From CAIUGU01 sp963819685 (GTDB lineage: Bacteria; Pseudomonadota; Gammaproteobacteria; Steroidobacterales; Steroidobacteraceae): a stretch of DNA of 64,000 bases. Where the stretch lies: the NCBI GenBank assembly GCA_963819685.1, contig CAWFXI010000009.1, positions 372,001 through 436,000 of the forward strand, read 5' to 3'. This document shows, piece by piece, positions 43,478 to 52,041 of the stretch. A model generated the notes under the pieces. The model did not search any database. It was given only the letters and a program-made list of their open reading frames with translations, and was not told where the DNA came from. The stretch's first letter is position 1. The number at the start of each line of letters is the position of its first letter. Both the position numbers and the translations under genes were made by a program.

Positions 43478-44752
43478 TCATGAAATCCATCGCGCCGCCC
43501 GTTCTACGGTGGCTGATATGTCTATCCGGACGAGATTCTGGGCTGCAAGCAGCGCGCGTCCGGCTACCCAGACATCCGTCACCTGGTCCTGCAATGCGGA
43601 ATTGACGAGTTGTGCTGGTACGTCGAAGAGGGGCTGCGTGTGCAGGGCCGAGAGATCCACGCAACAGAGGTCGGCCCATTTTCCTGGACTCAATGAGCCG
43701 ATGGATTCCGCCAGACCGAGCGCTTGTGCGCCCCCCAGCGTAGCGATTCGCAGCGCATCATGCGCGGACAGTGTTGCCTGATCTGTCGCGCTCCGGTTGC
43801 CGAGCAATCCCGCGAGGCGCATTTCGCCCTGCAGATCCCAGCCCGGGGCGTTGCCCGTGCCAAGCCCCACGCTTGCGTGTCGCTCGTTGAGTTCCGCAAC
43901 CGGGCAGGCGCCTTGTCGCCGGTACAGATTGGTACGGGGGCAGGCAACGGCGTGAACACCGGTTCTGAGCAGGATCTCGATGTCCCGATCGTCGAGTTCC
44001 GTCAGGTGCAGACCGACCAGCTGCGGTGTGGCAAGTCCCAGCCGGTCCAGCCGGACGAGCGGGCGACAGCCGTGCATCCGGATCGACTGCGAAATGTCGT
44101 TGGTACCATCGTGCAATGGCGTCATGACAGACAGTTCGATTTCGTCAGCCGCGCGCCTAAGTCGCTGCAGCGTATCGTCGCTCAACAGCGAAGTCCGTCC
44201 AGTGGCAAAGGCTGTGGAAATCAGCGGATCTGCGCTGTACTCATCATGCAGCGCCGAGGCCTTCTCGAAGCAGTCGTCGATCGTCATACCCCAGGCAGTG
44301 GGTCGTTCAAGGACCGGCAGACCAACGCAGCCGCGCAAGTGCAGATCAGCTGCGGTACGGCTGATAATGTGTGGGAATACACCGGTGTCTGCGAAGCAGG
44401 TGGTGCCACTCGCAATCATGCGCGCCATGGCCAGTTCGGCGCCGTCGCGCACCGCTTCCGGATCGGCGCTGTCCTCACCGGACAGTTCATCCGCCGGACT
44501 TGCCAATCCCGGCGAACGTCGTAATAGCGTCGTCGCTACGTCCGCATGGGCGTTGACGAATCCCGGGAGCAGGACATGGGAAGTCCTTGCAATGGTCTCC
44601 CTCGCTGAATACTGGTTTACCGCTGCCGCTGTCGGCAGGATCGCGACGATTCTGCCCCTGTGAATGGCAACGGAATGCCATTCCAGCACGCTTGCTGCGG
44701 GCTCGATCGGGATCACCCAGCGTGCGCTGATGAGTGTATCGACGGCTTCCAT
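43478..44752 (-). CDS. TRZ/ATZ amidohydrolase homologue (MtaD position) lacking metal ligands
   Basis: A 424-residue amidohydrolase-fold protein in the position of Pseudomonas mtaD. Active MtaD/SahH deaminases bind metal through HxH after LPGLVNAH, later His residues in PHAPY, HLHE and VHMT, and Asp in GTDGAASNN. Here the first reads NAHADVATTL (second His to Asp). AFATGRTSLL replaces PHAPY, VMTPLHDGTND replaces the HLHE region, VACPRTN replaces VHCPxSN, and GTGNAPGWD replaces GTDGAASNN. Only one or two ligands survive. The fold is otherwise well kept (SGTTCFAD, ALRIATLGGAQALGLAESIG), which argues for selection on a non-catalytic role. First gene of the operon, divergent from gyrA. Confidence 0.83.
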   Translation of the reverse strand: MEAVDTLISARWVIPIEPAASVLEWHSVAIHRGRIVAILPTAAAVNQYSARETIARTSHVLLPGFVNAHADVATTLLRRSPGLASPADELSGEDSADPEAVRDGAELAMARMIASGTTCFADTGVFPHIISRTAADLHLRGCVGLPVLERPTAWGMTIDDCFEKASALHDEYSADPLISTAFATGRTSLLSDDTLQRLRRAADEIELSVMTPLHDGTNDISQSIRMHGCRPLVRLDRLGLATPQLVGLHLTELDDRDIEILLRTGVHAVACPRTNLYRRQGACPVAELNERHASVGLGTGNAPGWDLQGEMRLAGLLGNRSATDQATLSAHDALRIATLGGAQALGLAESIGSLSPGKWADLCCVDLSALHTQPLFDVPAQLVNSALQDQVTDVWVAGRALLAAQNLVRIDISATVERAARWIS

Positions 44753-44848
44753 CGGGAGTTCGGATTACGGGTCGCACGAGTATACCGCGAGCCCCTGATC
44801 GAAGTTCGGCGAACCCGCTTCGTGTGGTACCATTCAGCGCTTAAATGC

Positions 44849-44877
44849 GCGGGCCCGGATCAGGTCTTCGGGCCCGC
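44849..44877 (+). promoter_or_regulatory. Hairpin in the gyrA leader
   Basis: GCGGGCCCG (44849-44857) and CGGGCCCGC (44869-44877) form a perfect nine-base stem around an 11-base loop, 86 bases before the gyrA start. The arms are themselves palindromic around GGGCCC, so the element could act as DNA or RNA. It could be a terminator of a transcript entering from the left or a leader regulating gyrA; supercoiling control of gyrA is known but is not visible here. Confidence 0.4.
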
Positions 44878-44962
44878 ACCCTACAGTGAAAAACAGCGGA
44901 TCGTGACAGGGTCCTTGAGAAGGCTGTTGCATTCCTGACCCTGCGGCCCGGCAGTCGAGAAT

Positions 44963-47536
44963 ATGGCAGAAGAGACAGGCGGTTTCGCCAGAGAATTACT
45001 GCACGTCAATCTCGAAGACGAGATGAAGCAATCGTACCTCGATTACGCCATGAGCGTGATCGTGGGGCGGGCGCTTCCCGACGTGCGCGATGGACTCAAG
45101 CCGGTGCATCGCCGGGTGCTGTTTGCCATGCGTGAGCTCGGCAACGACTGGAACAAGGCTTACAAGAAATCCGCGCGTATCGTCGGTGACGTCATCGGCA
45201 AGTACCACCCACATGGTGACTCTGCCGTGTATGACACGATGGTGCGAATGGCGCAGCCGTTTTCGTTACGCTATCTCCTGGTCGACGGTCAGGGCAATTT
45301 CGGTTCCGTCGACGGCGACATGCCGGCGGCCATGCGGTACACGGAAGTCCGCATGTCGAGGCTGGCGCATGAGTTGCTGGCTGATATCGACAAGGAAACG
45401 GTCGATTTCAAGCCGAACTACGACGAGTCGGAGTCGGAACCCAGTGTCCTGCCGACCCGGGTCCCGAATCTGCTGGTCAATGGTTCTTCCGGCATTGCAG
45501 TCGGTATGGCGACCAACATCCCGCCCCATAACCTGGGCGAGATCATCAATGCGTGTGTGGCGCTGATCGACGACCCGACGCTCAACCTCACTGCGCTGAT
45601 GCAGTACGTGCCGGGTCCGGATTTCCCGACCGCCGGCATCATCAATGGCACCCAGGAAATCGCGCTGGCCTATCACACGGGCCGCGGCCGGGTGTTCATG
45701 CGTGCCCGCACCGAGATCGAAGAGGACGACAAGGGCCGCCAGACAATCGTCATCACCGAATTGCCGTACCAGGTGAACAAGGCGCGGCTGATCGAGCGCA
45801 TTGCCGATCTGGTCAAGGAAAAAACGATCGAAGGTATCGCACCCGACGGGCTGCGTGATGAATCCGACAAGGACGGCATGCGCATCGTCGTTGAGCTGAA
45901 GCGCGGTGAAGTGGCCGACATCGTGCTTAACAACCTGTTCAAGCACACACAGATGGATTCGGTGTTCGGCATCAACATGGTGGCGTTGCAGGACGGCCAG
46001 CCCAAGCTGCTCAGTCTCAAGGAGATGCTCGAGGCTTTCCTGAGGCATCGCCGCGAGATCGTCACCCGTCGGACCATCTTCGATCTGCGCAAGGCGCGTG
46101 ACCGCGCGCATATCCTGGAAGGCCAGACGGTAGCGCTGGCCAGTATCGATGACGTGATTGCGGTCATCAAGGCTGCCGCCACTCCGGCGGAAGCCAAGGT
46201 TGCGTTGATGGCGCGCGCGTGGCCGGCCGGTGCAGTACCGGAAATGCTGGCGCGAGCGGGCTCCATTGGTACCCGCCCCGATGATCTGCCCGCCGAATTC
46301 GGTCTGATGGAATCGGGTACCGGATACCGGCTGTCCGACGTGCAGGCGCAAGCGATCCTCGACCTGCGTCTGCATCGACTCACGGGGCTTGAGCAGGACA
46401 AGATCGGCGCCGAATACCGCGAACTGCTCATCGTCATTCAGGACCTCGGAGACATCCTTGCGCGTCCCGAAAGGCTGCTGCAGGTGATCCGCGCCGAACT
46501 GCTCGCCATCAAGGAAGCTTACGGTGATGCCCGTCGCACGGAGATCGTGCAGGATCACTCCGATCTGACGATCGAGGACCTCATCGAGCAGCAGGACATG
46601 GTCGTCACCCTATCCCACGGAGGCTATGCGAAATCCCAGCCAGTGACCGACTACCAGGCCCAGCGCAGGGGTGGCCGCGGCAAGGCGGCGACGTCGATGA
46701 AGGATGAGGACTTCATCGACAAACTCTTCGTCGCGAACACCCACGACACGTTGCTGTGCTTTTCGAGCGTCGGCAAGCTGTACTGGCTCAAGGTCTACCA
46801 GTTGCCGCAGGCCAGCCGCGGGTCGCGAGGCAAGCCAATGGTCAACCTTCTGCCATTGCAGGAGGGGGAGCGTATTACAGCGGTGGTGCCCATTCACGAG
46901 TTCGAGCCGGACAAGTTCGTGTTCATGGCAACGGCCCAGGGGACGGTCAAGAAGACATCGCTCGACGCGTTCTCGCGTCCGCGCCAGGCTGGCATCATCG
47001 CCCTTGAGCTGGAAGATGGAGACCGGCTGGTCGGGGTCGACATTACCGATGGCACCAAGCAGGTCATGCTCAGCTCAAGTGAAGGCAAGTCGATCCGCTT
47101 TGCGGAAGACGACGTCAGGCCGATGGGGCGCAATGCGGCTGGTGTGCGAGGTATCCGGCTGGGAGCAGGTCACGAAGTCATTTCGCTGATCGTATTGGGC
47201 GAGCCCGGACTGATCCTGACTGCTTCAACGCATGGCTATGGAAAGCTTACGACTGAAGACGAGTTCCCGCTTCATGGCCGCGGTGGACAGGGCGTCATCG
47301 CCCTGCAGACCACGGAGCGTAACGGCCAGCTGGTTGGCGCGCTGAAGGTGTCTTCCGATGATGAAATCATGCTCATCAGTTCCGGCGGCACGCTGGTGCG
47401 CACTCCAGTGAGCGAGATCTCGCTCCAGGGGCGTAACACGCAGGGTGTCAGGCTGATCCGGCTGGATGAAGGCGAACGTCTCGTCGGCCTGGAGAGGATC
47501 GCTGCCGACAGCGCTGACGAAGAACTCGATTCGTAA
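44963..47536 (+). CDS. gyrA: DNA gyrase subunit A
   Basis: An 857-residue GyrA. The catalytic Tyr lies in AAMRYTEVRM (near residue 120), the quinolone-resistance region GKYHPHGDSAVYDTMVRMAQ has Ser and Asp at the usual positions, consistent with a sensitive form. The C-terminal domain has six beta-pinwheel blades and the GyrA-box segment QRRGGRGK. It introduces negative supercoils with GyrB in the cytosol. It is divergent from the mtaD-like operon and is followed 14 bases later by serA. Confidence 0.97.
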   Translation: MAEETGGFARELLHVNLEDEMKQSYLDYAMSVIVGRALPDVRDGLKPVHRRVLFAMRELGNDWNKAYKKSARIVGDVIGKYHPHGDSAVYDTMVRMAQPFSLRYLLVDGQGNFGSVDGDMPAAMRYTEVRMSRLAHELLADIDKETVDFKPNYDESESEPSVLPTRVPNLLVNGSSGIAVGMATNIPPHNLGEIINACVALIDDPTLNLTALMQYVPGPDFPTAGIINGTQEIALAYHTGRGRVFMRARTEIEEDDKGRQTIVITELPYQVNKARLIERIADLVKEKTIEGIAPDGLRDESDKDGMRIVVELKRGEVADIVLNNLFKHTQMDSVFGINMVALQDGQPKLLSLKEMLEAFLRHRREIVTRRTIFDLRKARDRAHILEGQTVALASIDDVIAVIKAAATPAEAKVALMARAWPAGAVPEMLARAGSIGTRPDDLPAEFGLMESGTGYRLSDVQAQAILDLRLHRLTGLEQDKIGAEYRELLIVIQDLGDILARPERLLQVIRAELLAIKEAYGDARRTEIVQDHSDLTIEDLIEQQDMVVTLSHGGYAKSQPVTDYQAQRRGGRGKAATSMKDEDFIDKLFVANTHDTLLCFSSVGKLYWLKVYQLPQASRGSRGKPMVNLLPLQEGERITAVVPIHEFEPDKFVFMATAQGTVKKTSLDAFSRPRQAGIIALELEDGDRLVGVDITDGTKQVMLSSSEGKSIRFAEDDVRPMGRNAAGVRGIRLGAGHEVISLIVLGEPGLILTASTHGYGKLTTEDEFPLHGRGGQGVIALQTTERNGQLVGALKVSSDDEIMLISSGGTLVRTPVSEISLQGRNTQGVRLIRLDEGERLVGLERIAADSADEELDS

Positions 47537-47550
47537 TCAGAACTCAACTC

Positions 47551-48720
47551 ATGCCATTCAAGATCCTGACACTGAACAACATCTCGGTACGTGGCCTGGA
47601 ACGGCTGCCGCGCGACCGTTACGAAGTGGCTTCGGATATCGGTCACCCTGACGCCATCATGCTGCGTTCGGCCAACATGCACGAGATGACGGTTCCAGCG
47701 AGTGTGCGTGCCATTGGCCGCGCCGGTGCCGGTACCAACAACATTCCGGTGGCGAAGTTCTCGAAGCTGGGAATTCCCGTGTTCAACGCCCCGGGTGCGA
47801 ACGCCAATGCCGTCAAGGAACTGGTGATTGCAGGCATGTTCCTGGGTGCGCGCAACATCTGCCAGGCCTGGTCCTATGTCCGCGGCCTGCAGGGCGATGA
47901 TCACGCACTCGAAGAAGCCGTCGAGAAAGGCAAGAAGAAGTATGTCGGTTACGAGTTGCCGGGCAAGACACTCGGTGTCGTCGGACTCGGCGCCATCGGC
48001 GTCGAAGTCGCCAATGCAGCACATGGCCTTGGCATGCGCGTGCTCGGCTTCGATCCGCAGATCACGGTGCAGCGTGCGTGGCAGCTCTCATCGGGAGTGG
48101 AACAGGCGGTATCGCTGGACGACCTCTTTGCGCGGTCCGATATGGTGACCGTGCACGTTCCGCTCGTGGAGGGGACCAGGGGTCTGGTCAACGCCGCGCG
48201 CCTGAAGCTCATGAAAGACAGCGGCGTGATCCTGAACTTTGCTCGCGGCGGCATCAGCGACGAAGCAGCCATCATCGATGCGTTGAATGCAGGCAAGCTT
48301 GGCAGCTATATCTGCGACTTTCCGACCAACGCCTGCAAGGATCACCCGAAGGTGATTGCGCTCCCGCATCTGGGCGCCTCCACCGAGGAAGCCGAGGAAA
48401 ACTGCGCGATCATGGTCGCCGATACGCTGCGCGAGTTCCTGGAAACAGGCAACGTCCGCAACTCGGTCAACTTTCCGGAAGCCATTCTGCCGCGCACCAT
48501 GGGGGCGACACGCGTCGGCATTGCCAACGCGAACGTTCCCAACATGGTCGGCCAGATTTCGAGTGCGATGGCTGCTGCGAATCTGAACATCGCGGACCTG
48601 CTCAATAAATCCCGCGGCGACATTGCCTATACGCTGATCGACGTCGACGGCCAGTTGCCGCCTGCGGTAGTTGATACCATTCGCGGCATTCCGGGCGTTC
48701 TAACCGTGTCGGTGATCTAG
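47551..48720 (+). CDS. serA: D-3-phosphoglycerate dehydrogenase
   Basis: A 389-residue D-isomer-specific dehydrogenase starting serine synthesis. It has GRAGAGTNNIPV near residue 55, the NAD motif GVVGLGAIGVEVANAAH, catalytic Arg in NFARGGISDEAAI and the His in LPHLGASTEEAEEN (near residue 273). The last 70 residues form an ACT-like regulatory domain (IADLLNKSRGDIAYTLIDVD). In Pseudomonas serC sits between gyrA and pheA; here that place is taken by serA. Both serve serine formation. Confidence 0.93.
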   Translation: MPFKILTLNNISVRGLERLPRDRYEVASDIGHPDAIMLRSANMHEMTVPASVRAIGRAGAGTNNIPVAKFSKLGIPVFNAPGANANAVKELVIAGMFLGARNICQAWSYVRGLQGDDHALEEAVEKGKKKYVGYELPGKTLGVVGLGAIGVEVANAAHGLGMRVLGFDPQITVQRAWQLSSGVEQAVSLDDLFARSDMVTVHVPLVEGTRGLVNAARLKLMKDSGVILNFARGGISDEAAIIDALNAGKLGSYICDFPTNACKDHPKVIALPHLGASTEEAEENCAIMVADTLREFLETGNVRNSVNFPEAILPRTMGATRVGIANANVPNMVGQISSAMAAANLNIADLLNKSRGDIAYTLIDVDGQLPPAVVDTIRGIPGVLTVSVI

Positions 48721-48787
48721 CCGTCAGAAAAAGCCGTCCAAGGGAAAGCCGCGTCCTGGCCGCAAGACCGCCGCAGCGGCAGCGGCA

Positions 48788-49888
48788 GTGGCAGAAGCGC
48801 CGATAAAGCCCGCCCTGGAGGACATCCGCCGGCAGATCGATTCCGTCGACGAGCATATCCAGACGCTGCTGAATGAACGTGCCGGACTTGCGCAGAAGGT
48901 GGGACTGTCCAAGAACGCGGAAGGCAAGGCGGTTGATTTCTACCGACCCGAAAGGGAAGCGCAGGTGCTGCGCGCGGTGCTCAAGCGCAATAAGGGTCCT
49001 CTACGGAACGAGGAAGTCTTGCGGCTGTTTCGCGAGATCATGTCCGCATGTCTCGCGCAGCAGGAGCCGCTGAAGATCGCGTTTCTGGGTCCTGAGGGAA
49101 CGTTCAGCCAGCAGGCTGTGTTCAAGCATTTCGGGCATTCGGTCCGCGCATTGCCGCTCGTGACGATCAACGAGGTATTTCAGGAAGTACAGGCGGGACA
49201 CGCGGATTTCGGCGTCGTGCCGATCGAGAACTCGACTGAGGGCACGGTCAACAATACGCTCGACATGTTCATCTCGTCGCCGCTCAAGATCTGCGGCGAG
49301 ATCGAACTCAGAGTGCAGCAGCACCTGATGGGGCGGATGCAGGATCTCCGCAAGATCGACCGCATCTGTTCGCATCAGCAGTCGCTGGCCCAGTGTCGGT
49401 CGTGGCTGGACGCAAATCTGCCTGGCGTCGAGCGGATAGCCGTTGGCAGCAATGCCGAAGGCGCACGACGGGCGCGCGATGAACAGGGAACCGCCGCAAT
49501 CGCGGGGGAAGCAGCTGCAGAGGTCTATGGCCTCAATGTCATCGTTCCCAATATCGAAGACCAGGCGGACAACACGACCCGGTTCTTCGTCATCGGCCGC
49601 AAACTGTTCAATCCGAGCGGTACGGATCGCACGACGCTGATGCTCTCCGCTGGCGACACGGACTCACCTGGCGCACTGCATCGTCTGCTGGAGCCGTTCG
49701 CACGTCTCAAGATCAGTCTGACGCGCATTGAATCACGGCCGTCGCGACGCAAGAAGTGGGACTACGTGTTCTTTATCGATGCGGAAGGCCATGCGGACAC
49801 AGAACCGCTCAAGTCTGCGCTTGCGGACCTGAAGCAGCAGGCTTCGCTGTTCCGCGTGCTCGGGTCCTATCCGCGCGCCGTGCAGTGA
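48788..49888 (+). CDS. pheA: Bifunctional chorismate mutase/prephenate dehydratase
   Basis: A 366-residue P-protein. An AroQ chorismate mutase spans about residues 8-90 (LEDIRRQIDSVDEHIQTLLN), a prephenate dehydratase follows (IAFLGPEGTFSQQAVFKHFG, then FGVVPIENSTEGTVNNTLDM and DNTTRFFVIG), and an ACT domain ends it (GALHRLLEPFARLKISLTRI and ESRP), so feedback inhibition by Phe is expected. The start is uncertain: GTG 48788 is the first legal start, yet the frame stays open another 24 codons upstream, with a basic KKPSKGKPRPGRK composition. Confidence 0.93.
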   Translation: MAEAPIKPALEDIRRQIDSVDEHIQTLLNERAGLAQKVGLSKNAEGKAVDFYRPEREAQVLRAVLKRNKGPLRNEEVLRLFREIMSACLAQQEPLKIAFLGPEGTFSQQAVFKHFGHSVRALPLVTINEVFQEVQAGHADFGVVPIENSTEGTVNNTLDMFISSPLKICGEIELRVQQHLMGRMQDLRKIDRICSHQQSLAQCRSWLDANLPGVERIAVGSNAEGARRARDEQGTAAIAGEAAAEVYGLNVIVPNIEDQADNTTRFFVIGRKLFNPSGTDRTTLMLSAGDTDSPGALHRLLEPFARLKISLTRIESRPSRRKKWDYVFFIDAEGHADTEPLKSALADLKQQASLFRVLGSYPRAVQ

Positions 49889-49892
49889 GTCA

Positions 49893-51206
49893 ATGTCGTC
49901 CTATCTAGTCACGCCCGTTGCACAGGTCGGCGGCGAACTCACCGTTCCCGGCGACAAGTCGATTTCACACCGCTCGCTGATGTTTGGCAGCATTGCGGAA
50001 GGGCGCACGGAAGTCAGAGGCTTTCTTGCCAGCGAGGACTGCCTGGCCACGATGGCTGCGATGAAAGCGATGGGCGTCGCCATTGAGCGTCCGTCCGCGA
50101 CGGAACTGCAAGTGCGAGGGGTTGGCATGCGGGGTCTCAGGCAAGCGGGCGGACCGCTCGACCTCGGGAATTCCGGCACCGCAATCCGGCTGATGACCGG
50201 GCTGCTGGCTGGGCAGTCATTTCCTTCAGTGCTGATCGGCGATGCATCATTGATGACCCGACCCATGGAGCGTGTGGCCATTCCATTGCGGCTCATGGGG
50301 GCGAATATCGAGACGGCTGGCGGCAAGCCGCCGGTGCGTATCCAGGGGGGGCAACGGTTGCAGGGCATTCACTACGATCTGCCGGTGGCCAGTGCGCAGG
50401 TCAAGTCGGCCATCATGCTGGCGGGACTCTATGCGGACGGGCCCACCACTGTCGTTGAACCTGGTGTCACGCGGGACCACACGGAGCGCATGCTCCTGAC
50501 GTTCGGGGGCCAGGTGGAAGCCGCTCGAGGCCGCATCAGCATGACGCCTCCCAGTCGGCTTGTGGGTGCCTCGCTCGAAGTGCCCGCGGATTTTTCCTCG
50601 TCGGCGTTCTTCATCGTCGCAGGGCTGCTGGCAGCGAAGGAGTTGCTCGTACTCCGCGGTGTCGGCGTGAATCCGACCCGCACCGGTCTGCTCGACATGC
50701 TCGGACTGATGGGCGCAGATATCCGGCTCGTCAACCATCGGTCTGCCGGTGCGGAACCGGTAGCAGATATCGAGATCCGGCCCAGCAGGCTGAAGGGAAT
50801 TGTCGTGCCTGAAGGATTGGTCGCTCTGGCGATCGATGAGTTTCCCGCTTTCTTCATTGCCGCTGCCTGTGCTGACGGTGAAACGGTGGTGACGGGGGCT
50901 GCAGAACTGCGGGTCAAGGAAACCGATCGTCTGGCAGCCATGGCAGATGGACTCAAAGTGCTCGGGGTAGAAGCCGAAGTGCTGGCGGATGGGTTACGCA
51001 TGCGGGGGTCCGCGGGCAATCGACCGTTTGCGGGTGGAACCATCGATAGCCGCGGCGACCATCGCATTGCGATGGCATTTGCCGTCGCCAGCGTCCGAGC
51101 GACCGCATCGATTCGCATTCTCGATGTCGATAATGTCGCCACGTCCTTCCCCGGCTTTGTAGAGACCGCCCGAGCTGCTGGCCTGATGCTTGATCAGGTC
51201 GCCTGA
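49893..51206 (+). CDS. aroA: 3-phosphoshikimate 1-carboxyvinyltransferase (EPSP synthase)
   Basis: A 437-residue EPSP synthase of the shikimate pathway. It has GGELTVPGDKSISHRSLMFG (near residue 12), LDLGNSGTAIRLMTGLL, and the C-terminal LRVKETDRLAAMADGLKVLG plus DHRIAMAFAVA. The LGNSGTAIRLMTG segment has the Gly-Asn-Ser-Gly-Thr core of bacterial enzymes; glyphosate sensitivity class cannot be judged safely from this. It starts four bases after pheA and overlaps the cmk region. hisC, often between pheA and aroA, is absent. Confidence 0.96.
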   Translation: MSSYLVTPVAQVGGELTVPGDKSISHRSLMFGSIAEGRTEVRGFLASEDCLATMAAMKAMGVAIERPSATELQVRGVGMRGLRQAGGPLDLGNSGTAIRLMTGLLAGQSFPSVLIGDASLMTRPMERVAIPLRLMGANIETAGGKPPVRIQGGQRLQGIHYDLPVASAQVKSAIMLAGLYADGPTTVVEPGVTRDHTERMLLTFGGQVEAARGRISMTPPSRLVGASLEVPADFSSSAFFIVAGLLAAKELLVLRGVGVNPTRTGLLDMLGLMGADIRLVNHRSAGAEPVADIEIRPSRLKGIVVPEGLVALAIDEFPAFFIAAACADGETVVTGAAELRVKETDRLAAMADGLKVLGVEAEVLADGLRMRGSAGNRPFAGGTIDSRGDHRIAMAFAVASVRATASIRILDVDNVATSFPGFVETARAAGLMLDQVA

Positions 51207-51210
51207 CCGG

Positions 51211-51894
51211 ATGCTGGCACAGCAGGTTCCACTCATTACGATCGACGGCCCGAGCGGGTCGGGCAAGGGCACAATTGCCCGCAGGGTCGCCGACCGCCTG
51301 GGATGGCATCTGCTGGATAGTGGAGCCCTCTATCGCCTGGTTGCACTCGCGGCGCATCAAATCGGACTCGACCCCAAGGACCAGGCCGCACACGCGGAGC
51401 TCGCCGCGGCCTTGAAAGTCCGCTTTGCAAGCACGGCAGCCGGCGAGGAACAGATCTGGCTGGACGGCAGGGACGTTACGGCTGACATTCGTACTGAACG
51501 GGCAGGAGATGGCGCTTCCCGGGTGGCCGTGATGCCGGGTGTCCGGCTGGCGCTGCTTGAGCGCCAGCGGGCGTTCGCCCAGCCCCCGGGCCTCGTGGCC
51601 GATGGCCGGGACATGGGGACGGTCGTTTTCCCTGACGCCCGGGTCAAGATTTTCCTGACCGCCAGTACCGAAGAAAGGGCCCGACGTCGTCATAAGCAGT
51701 TGAAAGACAAGGGACTAGATGTTAGCCTTGCCGCCCTTTCGCGGGAGATCGCCGATCGGGATCATCGCGATGCGAGTCGCCCGGTCGCGCCGTTGGTGCC
51801 TGCCAGCGATGCACTGATTGTGGACTCGACGTCGATGTCCATCGACGAGGTTGTAGAACGAGTGTTGTCGGCGGCTCAGATGTCAGGCGCCTGA
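51211..51894 (+). CDS. cmk: Cytidylate kinase
   Basis: A 227-residue CMP kinase: Walker A is DGPSGSGKGTIARR (near residue 11), DSGALYRLVALAA follows, and VADGRDMGTVVFPDA binds the nucleotide. It makes CDP and dCDP for nucleic acid synthesis. ATG 51211 is preferred to the in-frame TTG at 51190, which lies inside aroA. It lies five bases after aroA and is followed by rpsA, the usual order. Confidence 0.94.
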   Translation: MLAQQVPLITIDGPSGSGKGTIARRVADRLGWHLLDSGALYRLVALAAHQIGLDPKDQAAHAELAAALKVRFASTAAGEEQIWLDGRDVTADIRTERAGDGASRVAVMPGVRLALLERQRAFAQPPGLVADGRDMGTVVFPDARVKIFLTASTEERARRRHKQLKDKGLDVSLAALSREIADRDHRDASRPVAPLVPASDALIVDSTSMSIDEVVERVLSAAQMSGA

Positions 51895-52015
51895 CGCTGG
51901 CAACTGCTTCAAGTTTTGTCTGATTCGATTTCTGATTCGTGATTGGTATTGCCGCACAGGATGCGCGGTTCAATTTAACAACCCCTTGTGCGCCTGGATG
52001 GCGGTGAGGGTCAGC

Positions 52016-52030
52016 GGGCCGCATCGGCCC
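52016..52030 (+). promoter_or_regulatory. Leader hairpin before rpsA
   Basis: GGGCCG (52016-52021) and CGGCCC (52025-52030) make a tight six-base stem with a three-base loop, two bases before the weak ribosome site GGAAG (52032-52036). E. coli S1 represses its own translation through structured leader RNA, so a similar role is plausible. The 147-base cmk-rpsA gap contains no other recognised signal. Confidence 0.4.
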
Positions 52031-52041
52031 CGGAAGTACTC

